Of a DNA stretch of 64,000 nt, positions 1-7,715 are shown piece after piece. Below the pieces are notes generated by a model. The model did not search any database and was not told where the DNA came from. It saw only the letters and a program-made list of their open reading frames with translations. Source of the DNA: DATARH01 sp050246595 (GTDB lineage Bacteria; Pseudomonadota; Alphaproteobacteria; ATCC43930; CGMCC-115725); NCBI GenBank assembly GCA_050246595.1, contig JBFWVT010000022.1, forward strand, positions 1 through 64,000, given 5' to 3'. Within the stretch, counting starts at the first letter, position 1. Each line of letters begins with the position of its first letter. A program made the position numbers and the translations under genes.

Positions 1-869
1 CCGGCATTGCCGATCTGGTGGGCGCCCGGCAATGAGGGCAGCGGCAGGTCGAGCCGCCATTTCTCCCCTTCATAGCGCATGCCGGCCTCGCCCTCACCCG
101 CCTCGCGTTGCTCAGCACCCTCTCCCACAATGTGGGAGAGGGGGGGACCCATCGCGCCAGCGATGGGGGGGTGAGGGCGACAGCACCATTCCCGGCGCCA
201 GCGATAAAGCGGCGTGCCGATCGCGATGGCACGGGTTTCGATCACGGCTTCGGCCTCGTCGGGCTGCGGTCCGATGATTGCGGGCGCGCCCGGTTTCAGG
301 ATGCCGGCTTTCTCGCCGGCGATCGCCGCGATCGTGTCGCCGAGAAACGCCTGATGGTCGAGCGAGATCGGCGTGATCGCCGTCGCCGCCGGCCGGCGAA
401 TGACGTTGGTCGCATCGAGCCGGCCGCCGAGGCCGGTTTCGAGCAGAACGATATCGGCCGGGATGCGGGCGAAGACGAGAAATGCCGCGGCGGTCGTGAT
501 CTCGAAAAATGTGATCGGGTCGCCGCGATTGGCGCGCTCGCATTCGTCGAGCACCGCGAGCAGCGCATCCTCGTCGATCAGTTCGCCGGCGAGGCGAATG
601 CGCTCGTGGAAGCGCACGAGATGCGGCGAGGTGTAGACATGCACCCGGTATCCGGCCGCTTCGAGGCAGGCGCGCATCGTCGCGACCGTCGAACCTTTCC
701 CATTTGTCCCGGCGACGTGGACAACCGGCGGCAATCTGTCTTGCGGGTTGCCGAGCGCGGTTAGCAACCGTTCGATCCGGCCGAGCGTCAGGTCGATCTT
801 TTTCGGGTGCAGCCGCATCAGCCGGGTCAGAACCCGGTCGCTCGCCGCCGGGAGCCGGTCGGCCGTCAT
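1..869 (-). CDS. folC: Bifunctional folylpolyglutamate synthase/dihydrofolate synthase, 3' end missing
   Basis: Adds glutamate to dihydropteroate/folates in the cytoplasm. The ATG at 869 overlaps the accD stop (ATGA). Reading from there gives the FolC P-loop AGTNGKGST near residue 54, the TSPHLV and FHERI segments, the ETGLGGRLDATN motif, and further on RLDLPLPSLPGAHQIGNA. The frame stays open to the window edge, so the C-terminal domain is not visible. About 29 codons (positions 91-177) are a palindromic repeat element sitting in frame between the conserved RREW segment and the RYEGEKW segment; normal FolC proteins have only a short loop there. It is the last gene of trpB-trpA-accD-folC, all with 4-bp overlaps. 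Identity is firm; whether the enzyme tolerates the insert is unknown. Confidence 0.93.
   Translation of the reverse strand, partial: MTADRLPAASDRVLTRLMRLHPKKIDLTLGRIERLLTALGNPQDRLPPVVHVAGTNGKGSTVATMRACLEAAGYRVHVYTSPHLVRFHERIRLAGELIDEDALLAVLDECERANRGDPITFFEITTAAAFLVFARIPADIVLLETGLGGRLDATNVIRRPAATAITPISLDHQAFLGDTIAAIAGEKAGILKPGAPAIIGPQPDEAEAVIETRAIAIGTPLYRWRREWCCRPHPPIAGAMGPPLSHIVGEGAEQREAGEGEAGMRYEGEKWRLDLPLPSLPGAHQIGNA
91..177. repeat. Palindromic repeat element inside folC
   Basis: The outer arms are CCCTCACCC (91-99) and GGGTGAGGG (169-177). Inside are two hairpins: CCCTCTCCCACA (118-129) with TGTGGGAGAGGG (131-142), and CCCATCGC (148-155) with GCGATGGG (160-167). The length is 87 bp, exactly 29 codons, and the folC frame is open through it. 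A relative with the same hairpin, the same CCCATC/GATGGG pair and the same GGGTGAGGG end lies at 40993-41069. Confidence 0.85.
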
Positions 870-1801
870 TCGCCGTCGCCCTCGGCTGCAATCGGCGGGG
901 CCGTCATCGCCGGCGCGATGTTCGGGGCGGCCTCCGCGCGACGCGGTTCGCGCAACAGCCGCAGCAGGCGGCCCAAAGTCGCGACCAGCTCGGCGCGCGG
1001 CACGACCTGATCGACCATGCCGTGCTCGAACAGATACTCGGCGCGCTGGAACCGCTCGGGCAATGTCTCGCGGATGGTTTCCTGGATGACCCTGACGCCG
1101 GCGAAGCCGACGATCGCGCCGGGTTCGGCCAGGATGATGTCGCCGAGCATCGCAAACGAGGCCGACACGCCGCCGGTCGTCGGATCGGTCAGCACGACGA
1201 TATAGGGCAGTCCGGCTTCCTTGACCATGTCGGCGGCCAGGATCGTACGCGGCATCTGCATCAGCGACAGGATGCCTTCCTGCATGCGCGCGCCGCCTGA
1301 GGCCGGCACGACGATCAGCGCCGCCTCGCGCTCGACCGCGCGCCGCGCTGCGGCAATGAATGCTTCGCCGACCGCCACCCCCATCGAGCCGCCCATAAAG
1401 GCGAAATCGAACGCCGCGACGATCGCCGGCACGCCGTCGATCCGCCCCTCGGCGACCGCGAGCGCGTCATTGCCGGTCCCCGGGCCGGTTCCAAGCGCGG
1501 TTTGGCTTTCGCGCAGCCGGTCGGTGTAGCGCTTGCGGTCGCGAAAACGCAGCGGATCAGGCGTGACTTTCGGCGTCTCGACCGGCTCGAAGGCGCCGTC
1601 GTCGAACAGCAGCTTGAACCGGGTTTGGCTGCCAATGCGGAGATGGTGGCCGCAGCTGCGGCAGACGTGCAAGTTTTCCGCCAGCTCGCGATGAAACAGC
1701 ATCTGCTCGCAGGACGGACATTTGCGCCAGAGATTGTCCGGCACCTCCTTGCGCCGGAACACCCGGATTTTCGGCAGGACGTAATTGGTCAGCCAGTTCA
1801 T
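866..1801 (-). CDS. accD: Acetyl-CoA carboxylase carboxyltransferase subunit beta
   Basis: Beta half of the carboxyltransferase that makes malonyl-CoA for fatty acid synthesis; it works with AccA, which is not in this window. At 311 residues it is near the usual size. The N-terminal zinc ribbon has cysteines at 28, 31, 47 and 50 (CPSC and CRSC). The crotonase-like core follows, with PASGGARMQEG and the TGGVSASFA segment. The ATG overlaps the trpA stop and its own stop overlaps the folC start, which fits translational coupling. The C-terminal tail is rich in Ala and Arg. Confidence 0.98.
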   Translation of the reverse strand: MNWLTNYVLPKIRVFRRKEVPDNLWRKCPSCEQMLFHRELAENLHVCRSCGHHLRIGSQTRFKLLFDDGAFEPVETPKVTPDPLRFRDRKRYTDRLRESQTALGTGPGTGNDALAVAEGRIDGVPAIVAAFDFAFMGGSMGVAVGEAFIAAARRAVEREAALIVVPASGGARMQEGILSLMQMPRTILAADMVKEAGLPYIVVLTDPTTGGVSASFAMLGDIILAEPGAIVGFAGVRVIQETIRETLPERFQRAEYLFEHGMVDQVVPRAELVATLGRLLRLLREPRRAEAAPNIAPAMTAPPIAAEGDGE

Positions 1802-2625
1802 GTCCGACGCCCGCGGCGCATCCCTTCCGCCAGCGCGCGCACATCCGCGAGCACGGCCTCGACAAGACCGGGTCTGGCGTTTCCTTGCGGGTCAAGGTTG
1901 AGGGCAAGGCGGTCAACGATTGCCGAGCCGACCACCGCCGCGTCGGCAGCGCGTCCGACCTCGGCGGCCTGGGCCGGGGTCTTGATGCCGAACCCGACCG
2001 CGACCGGCAGCTCGGTGAACCGGCGCAGCCGCGCCACCGCCGCATGCACGCTGGCGGCCTCGGCCGAGCGCGTGCCGGTGATGCCGGCGATCGCGACATA
2101 GTAGATAAAGCCGCCGGCCTGCGCGACGATCGCCGGGAGGCGGGCTTCGTCGCTGGTCGGCGTGGCAAGCCGGACGATGTCGAGACCAGCGGCGCGCGCC
2201 GGCCCGGCCAGTTCGGCATCCTCCTCGGGCGGCAGATCGACGACGATCGCGCCATCGACCCCGGCCGCCGCCGCGTCGCGTGCGAACGCTTCGGCGCCGT
2301 AGCGGTAGATCGGATTGTAATACCCCATCAGCGCATAGGGCGTATCGGGATCGCGCTGGCGCAGATGCCGCACCATCGCCAGCGTCTTGCGCAGGCTCAT
2401 GCCGGCTTTCAGAGCGCGTTGCCCGGCTGCCTGGACCGAGGGGCCGTCGGCCATCGGGTCGGAAAACGGCATGCCGATCTCGATCAGATCGGCGCCCGCG
2501 TCCGGCAGACCCTGAAACAGCGCCAGCGACGTTTCGGGATCGGGGTCGCCGGCCGTCAGATAGATGACCAGCCCGGCGCGGCCCTCCTCGCGCAGTTTCG
2601 CGAAACGGCGGGCGATGCGGGTCAC
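1798..2625 (-). CDS. trpA: Tryptophan synthase alpha chain
   Basis: Cleaves indole-3-glycerol phosphate to indole and glyceraldehyde 3-phosphate and passes indole to TrpB. I place the start at a GTG (2625) that overlaps the trpB stop (GTGA), giving 275 residues. With this start the catalytic acids fall at Glu49 and Asp60 (IEIGMPFSDPMAD), the same numbers as in the classical enzyme, which supports the choice. The (beta/alpha)8 barrel continues to the phosphate-binding segment GFGIKTP. The upstream in-frame extension to 2793 lies inside trpB and is not real. Confidence 0.98.
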   Translation of the reverse strand: MTRIARRFAKLREEGRAGLVIYLTAGDPDPETSLALFQGLPDAGADLIEIGMPFSDPMADGPSVQAAGQRALKAGMSLRKTLAMVRHLRQRDPDTPYALMGYYNPIYRYGAEAFARDAAAAGVDGAIVVDLPPEEDAELAGPARAAGLDIVRLATPTSDEARLPAIVAQAGGFIYYVAIAGITGTRSAEAASVHAAVARLRRFTELPVAVGFGIKTPAQAAEVGRAADAAVVGSAIVDRLALNLDPQGNARPGLVEAVLADVRALAEGMRRGRRT

Positions 2626-3833
2626 AACCTCACCCCGAGATGCTCGGCGACGGCGAAGATGTCCTTGTCGCCGCGGCCGCACATGTTCATCACGATCAGG
2701 TGATTGCGCGGCAGGGTCGGGGCGATCTTCGCGACATGCGCCAGCGCGTGCGCCGGCTCCAGCGCCGGGATGATCCCCTCCTGACGGCTGCACAGTTGAA
2801 AGGCGTCGAGCGCCTCGCGGTCGGTAATCGAGACATACTCGACGCGGCCGAGATCGTGCAGCCAGGCGTGCTCCGGGCCGATACCGGGATAGTCGAGACC
2901 GGCCGAGATCGAATGTGCGTCGTTGATCTGGCCGTCTTCGTTCTGCAAGAGGTAGGTGCGGTTGCCGTGCAGAACGCCGGGCTGGCCGCCGTTCAGCGAA
3001 GCGGCGTGCAGCCCGGTCTCGATGCCGTGCCCGCCGGCCTCGACCCCAATCATCCGCACCGGAGGATCGTCGAGAAACGGGTGGAACAGCCCCATCGCGT
3101 TCGACCCGCCGCCGATACAGGCAACCAGCGTATCGGGCAGCCGTCCCTCGGCTTTCATCAACTGCTCGCGCGCCTCGCGGCCGATCACCGACTGGAAGTC
3201 GCGCACCATCGCCGGGTACGGGTGCGGCCCCGCCACCGTGCCGATCACGTAGAACGTGTCATCGACATGCGCGACCCAGTCGCGCAGCGCGTCGTTCATC
3301 GCGTCCTTCAGGGTAGCGGTGCCGGAATGCACCGGTACGACTTCGGCGCCGAGCAGCCGCATGCGGAACACGTTCGGCTTCTGCCGCTCGATATCGGTCG
3401 CGCCCATATAGACGACGCAGGGCAGGTCGAACAGCGCGCAGGCGGTCGCGGTCGCGACGCCGTGCTGTCCGGCGCCGGTCTCGGCGATGATGCGACGCCT
3501 GCCCATGCGGCGCGCCAGCAGAACCTGGCCCAGCACGTTGTTGATCTTGTGCGCGCCGGTGTGGTTCAGCTCGTCGCGTTTGAAATAGAGTTTCGCGCCG
3601 CCGAAATGCCGGGTCAGCCGCTCGGCGAAATAGAGCGGACTGGGACGCCCGACATAGTGGTCGAGATAATAGGCCAGCTCGGCGTGAAAATTCGGGTCGT
3701 CCCTGGCCGCGTTATAGGCTTCTTCGACCGCCAGGATCAGCGGCATCAGCGTCTCGGCGACATAGCGCCCGCCATAAATCCCGAAATGGCCGCGCGGGTC
3801 CGGACCGCCGCGATAGGTGTTCGGTGTCTGCAT
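2622..3833 (-). CDS. trpB: Tryptophan synthase beta chain
   Basis: PLP enzyme that joins indole and serine to give tryptophan. The protein has about 403 residues. The PLP lysine is Lys96 in HTGAHKINN, and the phosphate-binding loop is GGGSNAMG. Two ATGs stand side by side (3836 and 3833). A strong AGGAGG lies 2 bases before the first and 5 before the second, so I prefer 3833. Upstream one expects trpF, but a methyltransferase gene lies in between, so trpB may need its own promoter in the 105 bases before it. Confidence 0.98.
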   Translation of the reverse strand: MQTPNTYRGGPDPRGHFGIYGGRYVAETLMPLILAVEEAYNAARDDPNFHAELAYYLDHYVGRPSPLYFAERLTRHFGGAKLYFKRDELNHTGAHKINNVLGQVLLARRMGRRRIIAETGAGQHGVATATACALFDLPCVVYMGATDIERQKPNVFRMRLLGAEVVPVHSGTATLKDAMNDALRDWVAHVDDTFYVIGTVAGPHPYPAMVRDFQSVIGREAREQLMKAEGRLPDTLVACIGGGSNAMGLFHPFLDDPPVRMIGVEAGGHGIETGLHAASLNGGQPGVLHGNRTYLLQNEDGQINDAHSISAGLDYPGIGPEHAWLHDLGRVEYVSITDREALDAFQLCSRQEGIIPALEPAHALAHVAKIAPTLPRNHLIVMNMCGRGDKDIFAVAEHLGVRL

Positions 3834-3937
3834 CATTGCCTCCTGGGCGGCCGAGCCGCCAAGCGGGCGCCGACCGGGCTGACGAGAAACGCCGATTTCG
3901 GCGATACTATCTATTGAGCGATCCGAATATAGGAGGT

Positions 3938-5050
3938 TCAGGCAGTGGCGTCGCCCAGGAACGGCGTCACCGCCGACGCGAGACTTCCGGTCACCGCATC
4001 CAGATCCGGGCTGAACTCCGGGTGCCGCAGTACAAAAAAACAGCGACGCGCCGGCGCGAATTTCTCGAAGAAGCCGTGCAGCAGGTGGTGCAGGACTCGT
4101 TCGATATCCCGGTCACGAATAAGGCCATGCTCCAGAAAGGCCCGTTCCCACCAGAGCGGGCTGGCCCACACCAGATGACCATGCATCGGCCAGCCTTTCG
4201 CGTCGCAATGCATGTGCCGCCAGAATTCGTCTGGTCCCGCCTCTTGCCATTCCGGCAAGTAGGCTTCGAACACCGTGCCGAATATGTCGTCGGGACCGAA
4301 CATCGGCGAGTTTACATAGGCGAAACCGTCCTGCTTCAGCAGCCGGGAAATTCGGCGGATATAATTTTTCAGAGAGATTGGGTTGACATGCTCAAGAACG
4401 TCCATGCAAAGAACCGAATCATACATGGTATCGAAATTCAGATCCAGAAGATTGCCGAAACGGATCTTTTCGTGGATGTTCGGGTGAGCGAGCAAAAAGG
4501 CCAGATGGCTGACCTCCAAGCCGCAAACATCCAAGCCCTTCTCGCAAAGAACGCTGAGCACCGCACCGCTGAAGCAGCCCAGCTCGAGGCAGTTGCGTGC
4601 GCCCAGTCCTTGAATGACGGCGGCAGTCACCTGTTTGTCCAGATCTATTCGCGGCGTCCAGACACCAAAGCTCTCATAATAGCGATATTTGGTTATAAGC
4701 GATTCCATCAGAGCGATATCGTCATCGGACGATGCCACGAAGATGGCGCTGTCGGGCGCCTTGCGTATGTATTTGTCTGAAAAGAGTTCGGTGAGATCGG
4801 GCAGAACCGGCACCGGGAAAACGGACGAGCTGTTGTGCGATTGGAACTCGTCAGATTTCACGAATTGCCGGATGATGTCGGAGAGCGGAACGCCGTCGCG
4901 CATCGCGGCAAGATAGAACTGAAATCCACCGGCATCCGCCGGCCGCCCCAGCAGACCTGAATAGAGTTCGCGGACAATTTCGTCACAACTCAGTCCGGGG
5001 CCGGACGAATCGAGAGTGAGATCGCTCTTCCGCGCCGGGAAACCAGTCAT
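3938..5050 (-). CDS. DUF4214-like domain fused to a class I SAM methyltransferase
   Basis: A 370-residue protein. Residues about 20-72 look like a DUF4214 domain (IVRELYSGLLGRPADAGGFQ, then SDEFQ), a module common in large surface and glycan-related proteins. Residues about 150-260 are a Rossmann methyltransferase with motif I LELGCFSGA (155-163) and CMDVLEHV (215-222), followed by LLKQDGFAYVNSP. The gene sits between trpF and trpB in the same direction, 145 bases after trpF. It is poorer in GC than its neighbours: bases 4381-4440 are 42% GC by my count. This suggests recent acquisition. A role in glycan or lipid methylation is a guess; the substrate cannot be read from the sequence. Confidence 0.85.
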   Translation of the reverse strand: MTGFPARKSDLTLDSSGPGLSCDEIVRELYSGLLGRPADAGGFQFYLAAMRDGVPLSDIIRQFVKSDEFQSHNSSSVFPVPVLPDLTELFSDKYIRKAPDSAIFVASSDDDIALMESLITKYRYYESFGVWTPRIDLDKQVTAAVIQGLGARNCLELGCFSGAVLSVLCEKGLDVCGLEVSHLAFLLAHPNIHEKIRFGNLLDLNFDTMYDSVLCMDVLEHVNPISLKNYIRRISRLLKQDGFAYVNSPMFGPDDIFGTVFEAYLPEWQEAGPDEFWRHMHCDAKGWPMHGHLVWASPLWWERAFLEHGLIRDRDIERVLHHLLHGFFEKFAPARRCFFVLRHPEFSPDLDAVTGSLASAVTPFLGDATA

Positions 5051-5194
5051 TTGTCCTGCTTCATACCGGGGTTCGCGGTTTTCAGCAATGCCTCGTCAGC
5101 CGCTGCGCGCATCTGGCCTTCGCGGCTGTCGCGGTCGGCCTGCGCAGCTTTCCGACAGTTCCGCATTCGGCTGCGATGCGGTCACGCCCTGATC

Positions 5195-5839
5195 CTACAA
5201 CGAATGCGCCGCAGCGAGGAACGTCCTGATCTTCCCGGTGTCCTTCTCGCCGGGGCGGCGCTCGACGCCGGACGAGACATCGACCGTCGTCGCGCCGGAA
5301 ATCCGCACCGCCTCGGCCAGCACTGCCGCATTCAGCCCGCCCGAGAGCATCCACGGAAGACGCCAGCTTCGCCCGGCGATCAGCCGCCAGTCGAAGACAA
5401 GACCGTTGCCGCCGGGCAGCGCATCGTCGCGCCGCGGCGGCTTTGCATCAAACAGCAGAAAATCGGCGCAGTCTTGGTAGAGCGAGGCGGCCGCAACATC
5501 CTCGGCCGCGGCAATCGGGATCGCCTTCATGATCGGACGGCCGAACCGCGCCCGGACCTGTTCGACCCGCTCGGGGCTCTCCCGGCCGTGAAACTGCAGC
5601 ATGTCGAGCGGCGCTGCGTCGAGCGCTCTACCGATCGTCGCGTCGTCGGCATCGACGAACAGTCCGACCCGCTGCACCGGCTCCGACACCTCGGCGCACA
5701 GCATGGCGGCGCGCGCCGGCGACACGGAACGCGGGCTCGGCGGGTAAAAGACAAAGCCGAGATACGCCGCGCCGCCTTCGACCGCGGCAGCAACCGCTTC
5801 CTCGCTCGACAACCCGCAAATCTTGGCGGCGACGCTCAT
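5195..5839 (-). CDS. trpF: Phosphoribosylanthranilate isomerase
   Basis: Third step of tryptophan branch synthesis, converting phosphoribosylanthranilate to CdRP. The protein has 214 residues. The start KICGLSS carries the catalytic cysteine. GFVFYPPSPRSV, VGLFVD, LQFHG and the C-terminal DVSSGVE phosphate-binding segment are typical. It lies 57 bases after the end of livF and 145 bases before the inserted methyltransferase gene. Confidence 0.97.
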   Translation of the reverse strand: MSVAAKICGLSSEEAVAAAVEGGAAYLGFVFYPPSPRSVSPARAAMLCAEVSEPVQRVGLFVDADDATIGRALDAAPLDMLQFHGRESPERVEQVRARFGRPIMKAIPIAAAEDVAAASLYQDCADFLLFDAKPPRRDDALPGGNGLVFDWRLIAGRSWRLPWMLSGGLNAAVLAEAVRISGATTVDVSSGVERRPGEKDTGKIRTFLAAAHSL

Positions 5840-5895
5840 TCGCGAGATATGGTCCTTCGCCGCGGATGGAGGGGGAGGGCGGTTCCGCGCGGCTC

Positions 5896-6603
5896 CTACA
5901 TTCCCAAATAGGCGCGGCGCACCCGGTCGTCGGCCATCAAGGTATGGTGCGTCCCTTCGAGCACGACGCGGCCGGTTTCGAGGACATAGCCGTAATCGCA
6001 GGATTCGAGCGCCTCGGCGACGCGCTGCTCAACGAGCAGGATGGTCAGCCGGTCGTCGCGATGCAGCGCGGCGACCCGGTCGAAGATCAGATCGGCGATC
6101 GTCGGCGCCAGCCCCATCGACGGTTCGTCGAGCAGCAGCAGACGCGGCGCCGAGGCCATGCCGCGGCCGATCGCCAGCATCTGCTGCTCGCCGCCGGACA
6201 GCGTGCCGGCCATCTGACCGCGCCGCTCGGCAAGGACCGGGAACAGCGCGAAAATGCGGTCGAGATTGCGCTGCCGGTCGCCCCGCCCGCGCTCGGCATA
6301 GGCCCCCATCTCCAGATTTTCGAGCACGGTCAGCGACGCGAAAACCTGACGCCCCTCGGGGACGTGCGCGATGCCGAGATGGGCGCGTCGGGACGGCGGA
6401 ATGGCGAGAAGGTTGTTCCCCTCGAACAGGATTTTCCCCCCGGCCGGCTCGACCGTGCCGGAAATCGCCTTGAACAGCGTCGTCTTGCCGGCGCCGTTCG
6501 GACCGACGATCGCGACAAACCGCCCTTCGCCGACCGAGAGCGACACGCCGCGCAGCGCCGCCAGACCGCCATAGCTGACGGACAGGTTCTCGATTTCGAG
6601 CAT
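5896..6603 (-). CDS. livF: Branched-chain amino acid-type ABC transporter ATPase (LivF-like)
   Basis: Cytoplasmic ATPase of a Liv/HAAT-type importer, 235 residues with the start at MLEIENLSV. The Walker A GPNGAGKTT is at 34-42, the signature LSGGEQ at 135-140, and Walker B LLLLDEP at 155-161. The segment HVPEGRQVFASLTVLENL is typical of LivF. An in-frame extension upstream to 6711 has no ribosome site and is rejected. It is transcribed away from the permease genes that begin at 6783, and very likely serves the same transporter. Confidence 0.95.
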   Translation of the reverse strand: MLEIENLSVSYGGLAALRGVSLSVGEGRFVAIVGPNGAGKTTLFKAISGTVEPAGGKILFEGNNLLAIPPSRRAHLGIAHVPEGRQVFASLTVLENLEMGAYAERGRGDRQRNLDRIFALFPVLAERRGQMAGTLSGGEQQMLAIGRGMASAPRLLLLDEPSMGLAPTIADLIFDRVAALHRDDRLTILLVEQRVAEALESCDYGYVLETGRVVLEGTHHTLMADDRVRRAYLGM

Positions 6604-6680
6604 GAAGTTCACTCGACCTTGTCGTGCCGGTCCCGGCATAGCACGGCGCGTCGAGCGCGCCAACGCGACCTGCCTCCAAT

Positions 6681-6716
6681 CAAAATTCCCGCGGCAAAAT
6701 TCCCGTGGCAAAATTC
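6681..6716. promoter_or_regulatory. 14-bp direct repeats between livF and livH
   Basis: CAAAATTCCCGCGG (6681-6694) is followed directly by CAAAATTCCCGTGG (6695-6708) and a partial CAAAATTC (6709-6716). The spacing is exactly 14 bp in the 179-base divergent region, so it could be a regulator site for both units. There is no direct proof of function. Confidence 0.4.
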
Positions 6717-6782
6717 GATGACAGCCATGCGCGGCTGCGCCTATGGTCAGACGGCAGAGCAGATGCCGGCGAGGACGCGGCG

Positions 6783-7715
6783 ATGCCGTTTATGATGATC
6801 GATTTCTGGCAGGCGCTCGCCGCGGGCATCCTGGTCGGCAGCGCCTATGCGCTGATGTGCGTCGGGCTGAACATCATCTTCGGTGCGATGCGGGTCATCA
6901 ATTTCGCCCAGGGCGATTTTCTGATGCTCGGCATGTACGCCGCGTTTTATCTGACCACCGGATACGGCGTGCTGCTGTTTCTCGGTCCTTATGCCGGACC
7001 GATCGTCGCGGCGTTTATCGCCGGGCCGATCGTCTTCGCGATCGGGTGGTTTATTCACCGTTTCATCGTGTCGCGCGTGACCGGGGCCGGGGTCGCCAAT
7101 ATCGAGGGCGCCGGGCATTACGGCCAGATCCTGGTCACGCTCGGTCTCTCGCTGATCCTGACCAATGGCGGTCTGATCCTGTTCGGCTCGACCCCGCTCG
7201 GCATCCGCACGCCGCTGTCGCGCCAGTCCTGGGAGATCGGTGAGGTTCTGCTGAACCAGGCGCGCACCGTGAGCTGCATCGTCGCGATCGCCGTGGCGGC
7301 CGGGGTCTATCTGTTTCTCAACCATACGCGGATCGGCAAGGCGTTGCGCGCCGCCGCCGACAACCCGCAGGCGGCGATCTACATGGGGATCGATGTCGAT
7401 CGGGCGCATCGCGTCGCGTGGAGCCTCGGGGTCGGGATCACCGCGATCGCCGGCGGGCTGGTCGCGACGTTTCAGACGTTTCAGCCTTATATCGGGTTCG
7501 AGTTCGTTATCGTGATGTATGCCGGCGTCGTGCTCGGCGGGCTGGGCAGCATCGTCGGCGCGTTCTGGGGCGGGCTGCTGATCGGCATCGTGCAGCAGAT
7601 GTCGACGCTGGTGCTGCCCTACCAGTTGCAGAACACGGCAATCTTCGTGGTGTTTCTGCTGATCATCTTTCTGCGGCCGCAGGGCATGTTCGGCCGCCTG
7701 ACCGAGCGCACATGA
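6783..7715 (+). CDS. livH: Branched-chain amino acid-type ABC transporter permease (LivH-like)
   Basis: Inner membrane permease of 310 residues with about eight hydrophobic segments. The LivH hallmarks are NIIFGAMRVINFAQGDF near the start, ALRAAADNPQAA in the coupling loop, and GGLGSIVGAFWGGLLIG near the end. The ATG at 6783 has GAGGA seven bases upstream, so the longer frame from 6705 is not used. Its stop overlaps the next start (ATGA). Confidence 0.96.
   Translation: MPFMMIDFWQALAAGILVGSAYALMCVGLNIIFGAMRVINFAQGDFLMLGMYAAFYLTTGYGVLLFLGPYAGPIVAAFIAGPIVFAIGWFIHRFIVSRVTGAGVANIEGAGHYGQILVTLGLSLILTNGGLILFGSTPLGIRTPLSRQSWEIGEVLLNQARTVSCIVAIAVAAGVYLFLNHTRIGKALRAAADNPQAAIYMGIDVDRAHRVAWSLGVGITAIAGGLVATFQTFQPYIGFEFVIVMYAGVVLGGLGSIVGAFWGGLLIGIVQQMSTLVLPYQLQNTAIFVVFLLIIFLRPQGMFGRLTERT

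Noticed and set aside
2640..3917. Long open frame (425 codons) antisense to trpB
   Set aside because: It mirrors the GC-rich third positions of trpB and has no family signal; trpB on the other strand is certain.
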